A stretch of DNA of 64,000 bases. Origin: Aestuariivirga litoralis. GTDB taxonomy: Bacteria > Pseudomonadota > Alphaproteobacteria > Rhizobiales > Aestuariivirgaceae. The notes below the pieces were generated by a model that was given only the letters and a program-made list of their open reading frames with translations, did no database searches and was not told where the DNA came from. A program made the translations under genes and the position numbers. The stretch is from positions 496,001 through 560,000 of the forward strand of contig NZ_QKVK01000001.1 of NCBI RefSeq assembly GCF_003234965.1, in the 5' to 3' direction. Below are positions 24,284 to 33,662 of this stretch, piece by piece (position 1 is the stretch's first letter; every line of letters starts with the position of its first letter).

Positions 24284-26094
24284 TGCGCCTTGCTGCGGCG
24301 GCGATTGCCCTGTGCCTCGGCGCGGTGGCGGCGCAGGCGGAAGCCCGCCATGGCATTTCCACCTTCGGCGACCTGAAATATCCCCCGGACTTCAAGCATT
24401 TCGACTACGTGAACCCGGCGGCGCCGAAGGGCGGCAGGATCGCCACCATCGGCACCGCGGCGATGGACACCTTCGACAGCTTCAACGCCTATATCCTGAA
24501 GGGTGATGCCGCACAGGGGCTCGACCTGCTGTTCGACAGCCTGATGGTGCGCGCCATGGACGAGCCCGACGCAATGTACGGGCTGGTCGCCAGCGACGCC
24601 GACATCGCGCAAGACCGCAAGAGCGTGACCTTCAACCTGCGTCCGGAGGCGAAATTCTCCGACGGTTCGGCGCTGACCGCAGAGGATGTCTGCGACAGCT
24701 TCCGGCTGATCTCGACCAAGGGACATGAGCGCATCCGCATCACCATCCGCGATGTCGAGGCCTGTGACGTGATCGATCCGCACAAGGTCCGCTATCGCTT
24801 CAAGGGCGAGCGCACGCGCGACCTGCCGCAGGCCGTGGCCGGCCTGCCGATCCTGTCCAGGGCCTATTACGCGAAGGTGGATTTTTCGAAATCGACACTC
24901 GAGCCGCCGCTCGGCTCCGGCCCCTATCTGATCAAGTCCTTCAAGCCCGGCGAATACGTCACCTACGGACGGCGCGACGATTACTGGGCGAGCGACCTGC
25001 CGGTGAACAAGGGGCGCTATAACTTCGACGAGGTGCGCTACGACTATTTCCGCGAGCGCATCGCGGGTTTCGAGGCGCTGAAGGCCGGCGCGGTCGACGT
25101 GCGCGAGGAGTTCACCTCGAAGGACTGGGCAACCGGCTATGACTTCGCCGCGGTGAAGGACGGGCGCGTCCTGAAGCAGGAAATGCCGGACGACACGCCG
25201 TCGGGCGCGCAGGGCTGGTTCTTCAACCTGCGCCGGGCGCAGTTCCAGGACATCCGCGTTCGCGAGGCGATCAACCTCGCCTTCGATTTCGAATGGACCA
25301 ACAAGAACCTGTTCTATGGCGTCTACGACAGGACGCAGAGCTTCTTCCAGCGCTCGCCGCTGCAGGCAGACGGTGCGCCGAAGCCCGGCGAGCTTGCATT
25401 GCTCGACCCGCTCAAGTCTGCGCTGCGCCCGGAGGTGTTCGGCCCGGCCGTGCTGGCGCCGGTCAGCAACGGGTCAGGCCAGGACCGCGCGCTGCTGCGC
25501 AAGGCCTCATCACTGCTCGACGCGGCGGGCTGGAAGACCGACGGCACGCTGCGGCGCAATGCGGCCGGACAGACGCTGGATGTCGAATTCCTGATCGAGA
25601 GCCCGGTGTTCGAGCGCGTTCTCGGCCCCTATGTGAAGAACCTCCGCCTCATCGGCATCAATGCCACCATCCGCACGGTGGATGATGCGCAGTACCTGAA
25701 GCGCCTCAAGGACTACGACTATGACGTGGTGGGAAGCCGCTTCGTGACCAGCCAGACGCCGGGCGACGAACTGCGCGTGTTCTTCGGGTCGGAATCCGCC
25801 AATTCGCCCGGTTCCTACAATCTCTCGGGCCTCGCCTCTCCGGCCATCGACGCGCTGCTCGACAAGGTGGTGGAGGCCCCCTCCCGCGATGAGCTGAACA
25901 CGGCCGGCCAGGCGCTGGACCGCGTGCTGCGGGCGGAGCAGTTCTGGGTGCCCAACTGGTACAAGGGCACCTATTGGCTGGCCTATTGGGACCGCTTCGG
26001 CAGGCCCGAAACCAAGCCCAAATACGACCGTGGCATCCTTGACACCTGGTGGTATGACGAGGCCAAGGCCAAGCGAATCGCCAACGGAAACTGA
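24283..26094 (+). CDS. yejA: Extracellular peptide-binding protein of the Yej ABC transporter, second copy
   Basis: This family 5 solute-binding protein of 603 residues is paralogous to the previous gene: both mature proteins begin with the same HFDYVNPAAPKGGR block and share EWxNxNLFYG. The signal is an ordinary Sec type (MRLAAAAIALCLGAVAAQA), unlike the twin-arginine signal of its neighbour. The two may bind different peptides for one membrane channel. Nine bases separate it from yejB. Confidence 0.9.
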   Translation: MRLAAAAIALCLGAVAAQAEARHGISTFGDLKYPPDFKHFDYVNPAAPKGGRIATIGTAAMDTFDSFNAYILKGDAAQGLDLLFDSLMVRAMDEPDAMYGLVASDADIAQDRKSVTFNLRPEAKFSDGSALTAEDVCDSFRLISTKGHERIRITIRDVEACDVIDPHKVRYRFKGERTRDLPQAVAGLPILSRAYYAKVDFSKSTLEPPLGSGPYLIKSFKPGEYVTYGRRDDYWASDLPVNKGRYNFDEVRYDYFRERIAGFEALKAGAVDVREEFTSKDWATGYDFAAVKDGRVLKQEMPDDTPSGAQGWFFNLRRAQFQDIRVREAINLAFDFEWTNKNLFYGVYDRTQSFFQRSPLQADGAPKPGELALLDPLKSALRPEVFGPAVLAPVSNGSGQDRALLRKASSLLDAAGWKTDGTLRRNAAGQTLDVEFLIESPVFERVLGPYVKNLRLIGINATIRTVDDAQYLKRLKDYDYDVVGSRFVTSQTPGDELRVFFGSESANSPGSYNLSGLASPAIDALLDKVVEAPSRDELNTAGQALDRVLRAEQFWVPNWYKGTYWLAYWDRFGRPETKPKYDRGILDTWWYDEAKAKRIANGN

Positions 26095-26103
26095 TCCCGC
26101 TCC

Positions 26104-27216
26104 ATGGGCGCCTATATCCTCAAACGCATCCTGCTGATGATCCCGACGCTGGTCGGGATCATGCTGATGACCTTCGCGGTCATCCAGTTCGTGCCGGGCG
26201 GCCCGGTCGAGCAGGTGATCGCCAAGATGCAGGGCAATGACTCCGATTCCACCGGGCGCATCAGCGGCAACACCGGAAACGAGGCAGGCGGCAACCAGGC
26301 GCAGATGACGCCTGGTGCGGACGCCGTGAACGTCAAGTATCGCGGCGCCCAGGGGCTGGACCCCGAATTCATCAAGAGCCTGGAAAAGCAGTTCGGCTTC
26401 GACAAGCCCGCACCCGAGCGCTTCCTGCTGATGATGAAGGACTACCTCACCTTCAACTTCGGCCAGAGCTATTTCCGCGACCGTTCGGTGATCAGCCTGA
26501 TCCTCGAGAAGATGCCGGTGTCGATCTCGCTGGGCCTGTGGCTGACACTGATCCAGTATCTCGTATCGATCCCCCTCGGCATCCGCAAGGCGGTGAAGGA
26601 CGGCTCGCCCTTCGATGTATGGACCTCGGGCGTCATCATCATCGGCTACGCGATCCCGAGTTTCATCTTCGCCATCATGCTGATCGTGTTCTTTGCCGGC
26701 GGCAGCTATTACAGCTGGTTCCCCTTGCGCGGGCTGACCTCGGACAATTTCGAGCAGCTGAGCTTCCTCGGCAAGATCGGCGACTATGCCTGGCATCTCG
26801 CGCTCCCTCTCTTCGCCATGGCCATCGGCAGCTTCGCCACCATGACGATGCTGACCAAGAACTCCTTCCTCGACGAGATCCGCAAGCAATATGTCACCAC
26901 GGCGCGCGCCAAGGGGCTGACGGAATCGCAGGTTCTCTATGGCCATGTATTCCGCAACGCCATGCTGCTGGTGATCGCCGGTTTCCCCGGCGCCTTCATC
27001 GGCGCCTTCTTCGCAAGTTCGCTGCTGATCGAAACCATCTTTTCGCTCGACGGGCTGGGCTACCTGTTCTTCACCGCCACGGTGAACCGCGATTACCCGA
27101 TCGTCTTCGCCAGCCTCTACATCTTCACGCTGTCGGGCCTGCTGGTGCAGCTGATCTCGGACCTCACCTATACCTGGATCGATCCGCGCATCGATTTCGA
27201 GAAGCGGGACGTCTGA
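26104..27216 (+). CDS. yejB: Yej ABC transporter permease, first subunit
   Basis: This binding-protein-dependent permease of 370 residues has N-terminal helix RILLMIPTLVGIMLMTFAVI and the family's large periplasmic insert at about 50-110. Core membrane segments and the EAA-loop region (TTARAKGLTESQVLYGHVFRN) follow. That loop docks onto the ATPase. The insert and the FxPGGPxE N-terminal motif distinguish YejB from shorter DppB permeases. It is followed three bases later by yejE. Confidence 0.93.
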   Translation: MGAYILKRILLMIPTLVGIMLMTFAVIQFVPGGPVEQVIAKMQGNDSDSTGRISGNTGNEAGGNQAQMTPGADAVNVKYRGAQGLDPEFIKSLEKQFGFDKPAPERFLLMMKDYLTFNFGQSYFRDRSVISLILEKMPVSISLGLWLTLIQYLVSIPLGIRKAVKDGSPFDVWTSGVIIIGYAIPSFIFAIMLIVFFAGGSYYSWFPLRGLTSDNFEQLSFLGKIGDYAWHLALPLFAMAIGSFATMTMLTKNSFLDEIRKQYVTTARAKGLTESQVLYGHVFRNAMLLVIAGFPGAFIGAFFASSLLIETIFSLDGLGYLFFTATVNRDYPIVFASLYIFTLSGLLVQLISDLTYTWIDPRIDFEKRDV

Positions 27217-27219
27217 GCC

Positions 27220-28320
27220 ATGGCGATGCGCATCAGCCCCCTCAACAAGCGCCGCTGGCAACTGTTCCGCCAGAACCGCCGCGGCTTCGTGTCCTTCTGG
27301 CTGTTCATGGTGCTGTTCCTGATCTCGATCTTCGCACCCTTCATCGCCAATGACCGGCCCATCCTCGTCTCCTACAAGGGTGAATGGCTCTATCCGACTT
27401 TCGTGGATTATCCGGAAGCGAAGTTCGGCGGCTTCCTCGCCCGCACCGATTTCCGCGATCCGGTGAACCAGGAAGAGATCGAGGCCAATGGCTGGATGGT
27501 CTGGCCGCCGATCCGCTATTCCTACAACACGGTCAACAATGAACTTCCCAGGCCGGCCCCCTCGCCGCCGGCCTTCGAGCTCACGCGCGAACAGGCCTGT
27601 GCCAAGTACCCGCAAGGGGTGAACGACCCCAACTGCGTCTTTGGCAACCTCAACTGGCTGGGCACCGACGACCAGGGGCGCGACGTGGTGGCGCGCCTCA
27701 TCTATGGCTTCCGCATCTCGGTGGCCTTCGGCCTCATCCTCACCGTGATCTCGTCCCTCATCGGCATGGCGGCGGGCGCGGTGCAGGGCTATTTCGGTGG
27801 CTGGACGGACCTCCTCTTCCAGCGCTTCATCGAGATCTGGACCTCGATGCCGTCGCTCTATCTGCTGATCATCCTGGCGGCTTTCATCACGCCAACCTTC
27901 TGGATCCTGCTGTTCATCCAGATCCTGTTCTCATGGACCTCGATCGTCGGCCTCGTCCGCGCCGAGTTCCTGCGGGCCCGCAATTTCGAATATGTGCGGG
28001 CGGCGCGCGCCCTGGGCCTTTCGGATGCCAGGATCATGTTCAAGCACCTGCTGCCCAATGCGGTGGTCTCCACCATCACCTTCATGCCCTTCATCGTGGC
28101 AGGCTCGGTGACGGTGCTGACCTCGCTCGACTTCCTCGGCTTCGGCCTTCCGCCCGGTTCGCCGTCGCTGGGCGAGCTGATCGCCCAGGGCAAGAACAAC
28201 CTGCAGGCCCCGTGGCTGGCCATCACCGGCTTCCTCGTCGTCTCCATCATGCTGTCGCTGCTCGTCTTCATCGGCGAGGCGGTGCGTGATTCACTCGATC
28301 CGCGGAAGACCTTCGCATGA
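27220..28320 (+). CDS. yejE: Yej ABC transporter permease, second subunit
   Basis: The second permease has 366 residues. It shows the YejE N-terminus (LNKRRWQLFRQNRRGFVSFW), a long periplasmic segment, the LGTDDQGRDVVARLIYGFR motif of DppC-type permeases, and an EAA loop (RAARALGLSDARIMFKHLLP). With YejB it forms the channel for peptide import. Its TGA overlaps the ATG of yejF by four bases (ATGA). Confidence 0.93.
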   Translation: MAMRISPLNKRRWQLFRQNRRGFVSFWLFMVLFLISIFAPFIANDRPILVSYKGEWLYPTFVDYPEAKFGGFLARTDFRDPVNQEEIEANGWMVWPPIRYSYNTVNNELPRPAPSPPAFELTREQACAKYPQGVNDPNCVFGNLNWLGTDDQGRDVVARLIYGFRISVAFGLILTVISSLIGMAAGAVQGYFGGWTDLLFQRFIEIWTSMPSLYLLIILAAFITPTFWILLFIQILFSWTSIVGLVRAEFLRARNFEYVRAARALGLSDARIMFKHLLPNAVVSTITFMPFIVAGSVTVLTSLDFLGFGLPPGSPSLGELIAQGKNNLQAPWLAITGFLVVSIMLSLLVFIGEAVRDSLDPRKTFA

Positions 28321-29945
28321 GTGACAAACTCCTCGCCGTGAAGGATCTTTCGGTCGCCTTTTCGCAAGGTGGCAGGACCACGCTGGCCGTCGACAGGCTG
28401 TCCTTCGACATCGCCAAGGGCGAAACGCTGGCGCTGGTGGGCGAGTCCGGCTCGGGCAAGTCCGTTTCAGCGCTGTCGATCCTCAAGCTGCTGCCCTACC
28501 CTTCGGCCTCGCATCCTTCAGGTTCCGTGCGCTTCATGGGCGAGGAGCTGCTGGACGCCGACGAGCGCGACCTCCGCCGCGTGCGCGGCAATGACATCAC
28601 CATGGTGTTCCAGGAGCCGATGACCTCGCTCAACCCGCTGCACACGGTGGAGCGGCAGATTGGCGAAATCCTCGAGGTGCACCAGAACATCAAGGGAGAT
28701 GCAGCCCGCACCCGCATCGTGGACCTGCTCGGCAAGGTGGGCATCCGCGACCCGGAAACGCGCCTCCTCGACTATCCGCACCAGTTGTCGGGCGGGCAGC
28801 GCCAGCGCGTGATGATCGCCATGGCGCTCGCCAACAACCCGGACCTGCTGATCGCCGACGAGCCGACGACAGCCCTCGACGTGACCGTGCAGGCGCAGAT
28901 CCTGAAGCTGCTGAAGGACCTGCAGGCCGAGTTCGGCATGGCCATGCTGCTCATCACCCATGACCTCGGCATCGTGCGCAGGATGGCCGACAAGGTCGTC
29001 GTCATGCAACGCGGCAAGGCAGTGGAGAGCGGCGACGCCAAGGAAGTCTTCGCCAATCCGCAGCACGCCTATACCAGGATGCTGCTGACGGCGGAGCCCA
29101 AGGGCGCGCCTCCGCCAAGCGACCCGTCGGCACCCACGGTGCTGGAGACCAGGGGCCTCAAGGTGTGGTTCCCCATCAAGCGCGGCTTCTTCCGCAAGAC
29201 GGTAGGGCATATCAAGGCCGTGGACGGAGTCGACGCCACTGTGCGCAGCGGGCAGACACTCGGCGTGGTGGGTGAATCGGGCTCCGGCAAGACGACACTG
29301 GGCCTTGCGCTGCTGCGCCTCATCCGCTCCGAAGGGCCGATCGTCTACATGGGCCGGAACATTGACGGCTACAACACCGCGATGATGCGCCCGCTGCGCA
29401 AGGAGATGCAGATCGTCTTCCAGGATCCCTTCGGTTCGCTGTCGCCGCGACTGTCGATCCAGCAGATCGTCGAGGAAGGCCTCACCGTGCAGGGCCGCAA
29501 CCTCGGCTATGACCAGCGGCGTGAAATCGTGGCGCGTGCCCTGACGGAAGTAGGACTCGATCCCTCCACCATGGACCGCTATCCGCATGAATTCTCGGGC
29601 GGTCAACGCCAGCGCATCGCCATTGCGCGCGCCCTGGCGCTCGAACCGAAGTTCATCATGCTCGATGAGCCGACCTCGGCCCTCGACATGTCGGTGCAGG
29701 CGCAGATCGTCGACCTGCTGCGTGAACTGCAGCACAAGCATGGCCTGGCCTACCTGTTCATCAGCCATGACCTGAAGGTTGTGCGGGCGCTGGCGAACGA
29801 GGTGATCGTGATGCGCAATGGCGTCACCGTGGAGGCCGGCCCAACCGCCGAGGTCTTCTCAAATCCCAAGACCGACTATACAAGAGCGCTGATCGCGGCC
29901 GCCCTCAACCTCAAGGCCGCGCCGGAAGGTGTGGTGAACCAATAA
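28317..29945 (+). CDS. yejF: Yej ABC transporter, duplicated ATP-binding protein
   Basis: This fused double ATPase of 542 residues has Walker A GESGSGKS near residues 41 and 318. The ABC signatures are LSGGQRQRV and FSGGQRQRI, and Walker B is in [12 protein letters not shown] and [11 protein letters not shown]. Each half ends in an oligopeptide-type C-terminal extension. It powers the YejBE channel. E. coli yejABEF takes up microcin C, and rhizobial homologues affect sensitivity to antimicrobial peptides. Its TAA shares a base with the ATG of ghrA. Confidence 0.94.
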   Translation: MSDKLLAVKDLSVAFSQGGRTTLAVDRLSFDIAKGETLALVGESGSGKSVSALSILKLLPYPSASHPSGSVRFMGEELLDADERDLRRVRGNDITMVFQEPMTSLNPLHTVERQIGEILEVHQNIKGDAARTRIVDLLGKVGIRDPETRLLDYPHQLSGGQRQRVMIAMALANNPDLLIADEPTTALDVTVQAQILKLLKDLQAEFGMAMLLITHDLGIVRRMADKVVVMQRGKAVESGDAKEVFANPQHAYTRMLLTAEPKGAPPPSDPSAPTVLETRGLKVWFPIKRGFFRKTVGHIKAVDGVDATVRSGQTLGVVGESGSGKTTLGLALLRLIRSEGPIVYMGRNIDGYNTAMMRPLRKEMQIVFQDPFGSLSPRLSIQQIVEEGLTVQGRNLGYDQRREIVARALTEVGLDPSTMDRYPHEFSGGQRQRIAIARALALEPKFIMLDEPTSALDMSVQAQIVDLLRELQHKHGLAYLFISHDLKVVRALANEVIVMRNGVTVEAGPTAEVFSNPKTDYTRALIAAALNLKAAPEGVVNQ

Positions 29946-30892
29946 TGGCATTCCTCTTCGTCTTGCCGACATGGCCCGTGGATGTGTGGACCGCCGCCAT
30001 GAAGAAGGTGGCTCCCGACCTCGACGTGCGCGTCTGGCCCGACGGCATGGGCAATGTTGACGATATCGAATATTGCGCCGCCTGGCTGCCGCCGCCCGGC
30101 GTGGTGAAGAGCCTGCCGAACCTCAAGGTCATCATGTCGCTCGGTGCAGGTGTCGATGCGATCCTCAAGGATCCGACGCTTCCCGACAATATCCCGATCG
30201 TGCGAGTCAACGACCCGGACCTCACGGGTCGCATGACCGAGTACATCGTGCTGCATGTGCTGATGCACCACCGCCAGCAGCGCCGCATCGATGAAAATCA
30301 GAAGAAGAAGGTCTGGGACTCCTTCCCTACCCATGCCGCAAAGGACCTGAGTGTCGGGATCATGGGAATGGGCGTGATGGGAACCGACTCTGCGCTCAGG
30401 CTGCGCGACCTCGGCTTCCGGGTGGCCGGCTGGAGCCGTGGCCGCAAGGAGATTCCGGGAGTGGAAAGCTTCGCCGGCGAGGCGGAATTCGATGCCTTCC
30501 TCGCGCGCACCGACGTGCTCGTGTCCCTGCTGCCGGCGACGCCGGAGACTGACGGCATCATCAACCGCGCCACCATCCGCAAACTTTCCCGCAAGGGGCC
30601 CTTCGGTGCACCGATCATCATCAATGCCGGGCGCGGCCGGCAACAGGTGGCGGACGATATCCTGGCCGCCCTCGATGCGGGCGAATTGCATGCCGCCACC
30701 CTTGACGTTTTCGTGCCCGAGCCGTTGCCGCCCGAGAGCCCCTTGTGGACGCACCCGCGCGTGACGGTGACCCCGCATTGCGCGGCCGACAGCGACCCTG
30801 AGACGATCTGCGCCTATGTGGCGGAAAACATCCGCCGGCACCGGCGGGGTGAGAGGCTCGACAATCTCGTGGACCGCGCGCGGGGATACTGA
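29945..30892 (+). CDS. ghrA: Glyoxylate/hydroxypyruvate reductase A
   Basis: This D-2-hydroxyacid dehydrogenase of 315 residues should reduce glyoxylate and hydroxypyruvate with NAD(P)H. The nucleotide-binding loop is GIMGMGVMGTDSALRLRDLG. Catalytic-region motifs include NAGRGRQQV and VTVTPHCAA, with His in the latter. The GhrA-type N-terminus (PTWPVDVW, WLPPPGV) separates it from GhrB. The start overlaps the yejF stop (TAATG), making it the last gene of the yej operon; why a reductase is coupled to peptide uptake is unclear. Confidence 0.88.
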   Translation: MAFLFVLPTWPVDVWTAAMKKVAPDLDVRVWPDGMGNVDDIEYCAAWLPPPGVVKSLPNLKVIMSLGAGVDAILKDPTLPDNIPIVRVNDPDLTGRMTEYIVLHVLMHHRQQRRIDENQKKKVWDSFPTHAAKDLSVGIMGMGVMGTDSALRLRDLGFRVAGWSRGRKEIPGVESFAGEAEFDAFLARTDVLVSLLPATPETDGIINRATIRKLSRKGPFGAPIIINAGRGRQQVADDILAALDAGELHAATLDVFVPEPLPPESPLWTHPRVTVTPHCAADSDPETICAYVAENIRRHRRGERLDNLVDRARGY

Positions 30893-30902
30893 ACCGGCGC
30901 CG

Positions 30903-31754
30903 TCAGAACGCCATGCGCCGCACGCTCGTCACCTGGCCGTAGCGCGCGGCGATCCGGTCAACCGCATCCTCCAGAGGTTCGGCCACTACCATCATGTGAT
31001 GGCCATTGGCGTGCAGGAGCGTGCGATCATCGACCATGATGCCGACGTGGCCGTTCCAGAACACGAGGTCGCCACGCTTCAGTCCGTCGAGGTCATTGAC
31101 CAGCAGGCGCTCGCCCAGCGTCTGCTCCTGCATGTCGCTGTCGCGCAGCGCAGCTCTGCCGCAGGCCTCGAGCGACAGTTGCACGAGGCCGGAACAGTCG
31201 AGCCCCTGCACCGACTTGCCGCCCCAGTAATAGGGAACGTGCCGGAACATCTCGGCCACGGCCACAAAGTCGGTCTCGGCATCATGCACGGGCTTCGCAT
31301 GCGCCGTGAAGATGAAGCGGCCGTTGGACAGCTGAGAGTAAACACCGCTTTCCGCCGTCACCGTCACCTGCGCATTGAGGGTGAGCGGAATGGCGGGCAC
31401 AGCCTTGAGGTTGGGCTCCGGGTACATGAAGGTGGAGGGCACGGCAATACGGTGTGTGGGCGTCACCACATGGGGTGAGAGGGCATTGCCGTTCACATAG
31501 CCGACATAACCATCCTTCACCAGCTGCACCCAGGCCCAGCCCTCCTCCTCGAGGAAGACCTTCACCTCTTCGCCGAACAGCGCCTGGGTGAGTTGCATCG
31601 CGTCGAAGCGCGGCGCCTTGTGCACGGTGACGACGGGTTCGATCACCTGCATCAGCCGCGGCGCGACGAAGCGCTCGGCCTGAACCTGGCCCGCGAGGGC
31701 TGCGTCGGCGAGATCTTGTCGAAAGGCGTGAAGTCTGGGGTCGAGCGTGCTCAT
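30903..31754 (-). CDS. NlpC/P60 (C40) peptidoglycan endopeptidase with SH3 domains
   Basis: This 283-residue protein has bacterial SH3-like segments at about 45-160 (FLEEEGWAWVQLVKDGYVGY) and a C-terminal NlpC/P60 cysteine peptidase domain. Catalytic Cys is in GLDCSGLVQLS, His in NGHVGIMVDD, and a polar third residue in LLHANGHHM. Such enzymes cut D-Glu-diamino acid bonds in peptidoglycan peptides. No signal peptide is visible, so a cytoplasmic muropeptide-recycling role is possible. It is the last gene of a minus-strand set after a MarR regulator (9-base gap) and a leucyl aminopeptidase. Confidence 0.85.
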   Translation of the reverse strand: MSTLDPRLHAFRQDLADAALAGQVQAERFVAPRLMQVIEPVVTVHKAPRFDAMQLTQALFGEEVKVFLEEEGWAWVQLVKDGYVGYVNGNALSPHVVTPTHRIAVPSTFMYPEPNLKAVPAIPLTLNAQVTVTAESGVYSQLSNGRFIFTAHAKPVHDAETDFVAVAEMFRHVPYYWGGKSVQGLDCSGLVQLSLEACGRAALRDSDMQEQTLGERLLVNDLDGLKRGDLVFWNGHVGIMVDDRTLLHANGHHMMVVAEPLEDAVDRIAARYGQVTSVRRMAF

Positions 31755-31763
31755 GCCCGCTCC

Positions 31764-32108
31764 CTAGAGGCTTTTCGCGTGATTGCCAATCGTGTCCGCC
31801 AGGCGTTCGAGATAGAGCGCGCCCTTCACCGTGCGCTGGACCAGAACGTTGCGGCGATCCTTCTCGTCCCGCCGGCGGCTGACGAGTTCGAGCTTGCCCA
31901 TGGTGTCCAGCGCGCGGGTAATGACAGGCTTGGTGACGCCCAGTTTCCTTGCCAGGTCACGCACCGTGTGCGGCGGCGCCTCCAGATAGATGGTGAGGAG
32001 GATGCAGACCTGGCGGACCGACAGATCAGGCTCGTCGTCCCGCACCATGGCAAGGGCAACATCATGCCAGAGGGTGAGGGACTGGGCGGTGGACAACGCA
32101 ACGGACAT
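31764..32108 (-). CDS. Short MarR-family winged-helix regulator
   Basis: The 114-residue protein is shorter than typical MarR proteins. It keeps the winged HTH (TVRDLARKLGVTKPVITRAL, DTMGKLELVSRRRDEKDRRN), with the DxRxxxV wing characteristic of the family. N- and C-terminal dimerisation helices are abbreviated. It lies between a leucyl aminopeptidase gene (76 bases upstream) and an NlpC/P60 gene (9 bases downstream) on one strand and may control them. Ligand is unknown. Confidence 0.82.
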   Translation of the reverse strand: MSVALSTAQSLTLWHDVALAMVRDDEPDLSVRQVCILLTIYLEAPPHTVRDLARKLGVTKPVITRALDTMGKLELVSRRRDEKDRRNVLVQRTVKGALYLERLADTIGNHAKSL

Positions 32109-32184
32109 GAACAGCCTTCTAGCAACCGCTGTGGTTGTTTCGGGTCCGTTACAGTCTGGCGGGAAACCGTCGTTCTGGCAACCG

Positions 32185-33555
32185 CTATGTGGCGCGCTGG
32201 CGGATCACCTCGAACAGCGCCCGCATGGCCTGGGCCTCGCCCCCCTTGGGACGCCCGGGACGCGCCACCGGCGTCCAGGCGAAGACATCGAAGTGAACAT
32301 AGGCCCTGGCCTTTTCCACGAAGCGCTTGAGGAACAGGGCAGCGGTAATCGACCCAGCAAAGCCCGAGTCGCCGGCGTTGTTCATGTCAGCGACGGAAGA
32401 CTCGAACAGCCGCGTGTATGGCTGCCAGAATGGCAGGCGCCAGACCGGGTCATTCACATCGCGGCCGGCGCGCGCGATGGCATCGGCCAGGTTCTCGTCA
32501 TCGGTGAAGAAGGGCGGCAGGTCCGGCCCCAGGGCAACACGGGCCGCCCCTGTCAGCGTCGCCATGTCGATGAGAAGGTCGGGCTGCTCCGCGTCAGCGA
32601 GCGCCAATGCATCTCCGAGAACGAGCCGGCCCTCGGCGTCGGTATTGCCGATCTCCACGGTGATGCCCTTGCGGCTCTTCAGTACGTCACCCGGACGGAA
32701 CGCATTGCCGGCGATGGAATTCTCCACGGCGGGAATGAGCACCCTCAGCCTGACCTTGAGGTTGGCCGCCATGATCATCTGCGCCAGGCCCAGCACATTG
32801 GCAGCCCCGCCCATGTCCTTCTTCATCAGCGCCATGCCAGACGCCGGCTTGATGTCGAGGCCGCCCGTGTCGAAGCACACGCCCTTGCCGACCAGCGTGA
32901 CCTTCGGAGCCCGCGCCGGTCCCCAGCTGAAGTCGATCAGCCGTGGCACGCGCGGGCTGGCCTTGCCCACCGCATGGATCATCGGAAAGCCCTTTTCGAG
33001 AGCCTTGCCGGTGGTCACCGTGAGCTTCGCCTTGCCGGCGCGGGCGACGGCGCGGGCCGCCTGCTCCAACTCGTCCGGCCCCATGTCGGAGGCGGGGGTG
33101 TTGACGAGATCGCGAACCATGAAGCTCGCCCGCGCTGCCCGCAACACGGCCAGGCGATCCACCCCCTTCGGACAGACCAGCTGTGCGGCCGAAGCCGCGC
33201 GCTTTCCATACCGCTCGAAGCCATATGATTCGAGGCACCAGCCCAGCGCAAACAGGTCAGGACGCTCCAGTGCTCCGCCCACCGTGTAAGCGCCCGCCGG
33301 CAGGCTGCGACACAGCTTTCCAAGAGCGAAGGGGTCACTGGTATCAGCGCCCACCAGCACCTGTGCCAGGTCACCCTTCTTTCCGGGAACCGGCAGAACG
33401 CGTCCTGGCTGCGCCTTGAAACCGTTTGTTCCTGCCCATCCGCGCAGATCATCCGCCAGTCCATGGCGCATCTTTTCCCACTCCGCGGCCGCAATGACTG
33501 TGACGGGAACTCCGCGTGCGCTGGGGCTCAGAAGAATGTTTGCTGGATCGGTCAT
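32185..33555 (-). CDS. Leucyl aminopeptidase family (M17) metallopeptidase
   Basis: This cytoplasmic di-zinc aminopeptidase of 456 residues shows the metal and active-site motifs VGKGVCFDTGGLDIKP and the M17 signature NTDAEGRLVLGDAL in the C-terminal catalytic domain. The N-terminal domain is less conserved than in PepA, as expected for the alphaproteobacterial variant. It removes N-terminal residues from peptides. Its neighbours on the same strand, a MarR regulator and an NlpC/P60 endopeptidase, suggest turnover of cell-wall peptides, but this is inference from context. Confidence 0.9.
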   Translation of the reverse strand: MTDPANILLSPSARGVPVTVIAAAEWEKMRHGLADDLRGWAGTNGFKAQPGRVLPVPGKKGDLAQVLVGADTSDPFALGKLCRSLPAGAYTVGGALERPDLFALGWCLESYGFERYGKRAASAAQLVCPKGVDRLAVLRAARASFMVRDLVNTPASDMGPDELEQAARAVARAGKAKLTVTTGKALEKGFPMIHAVGKASPRVPRLIDFSWGPARAPKVTLVGKGVCFDTGGLDIKPASGMALMKKDMGGAANVLGLAQMIMAANLKVRLRVLIPAVENSIAGNAFRPGDVLKSRKGITVEIGNTDAEGRLVLGDALALADAEQPDLLIDMATLTGAARVALGPDLPPFFTDDENLADAIARAGRDVNDPVWRLPFWQPYTRLFESSVADMNNAGDSGFAGSITAALFLKRFVEKARAYVHFDVFAWTPVARPGRPKGGEAQAMRALFEVIRQRAT

Positions 33556-33662
33556 TGCGAACTCCGGGTTTGGCCTCCCTTAACGCCTATTGCTCTCATG
33601 GTTAATCAATTATTGACCGTTGCGCGCCAAGGTAGCCGAACAAACCGGACTGGAGTTTCGTG

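Noticed and set aside
25510-27615. A 701-codon minus-strand frame across yejA and yejB
   Set aside because: It is an antisense shadow of well-conserved transporter genes with no family features of its own. The same applies to the frames at 22322-24133, 48636-50381 and 60155-61753.
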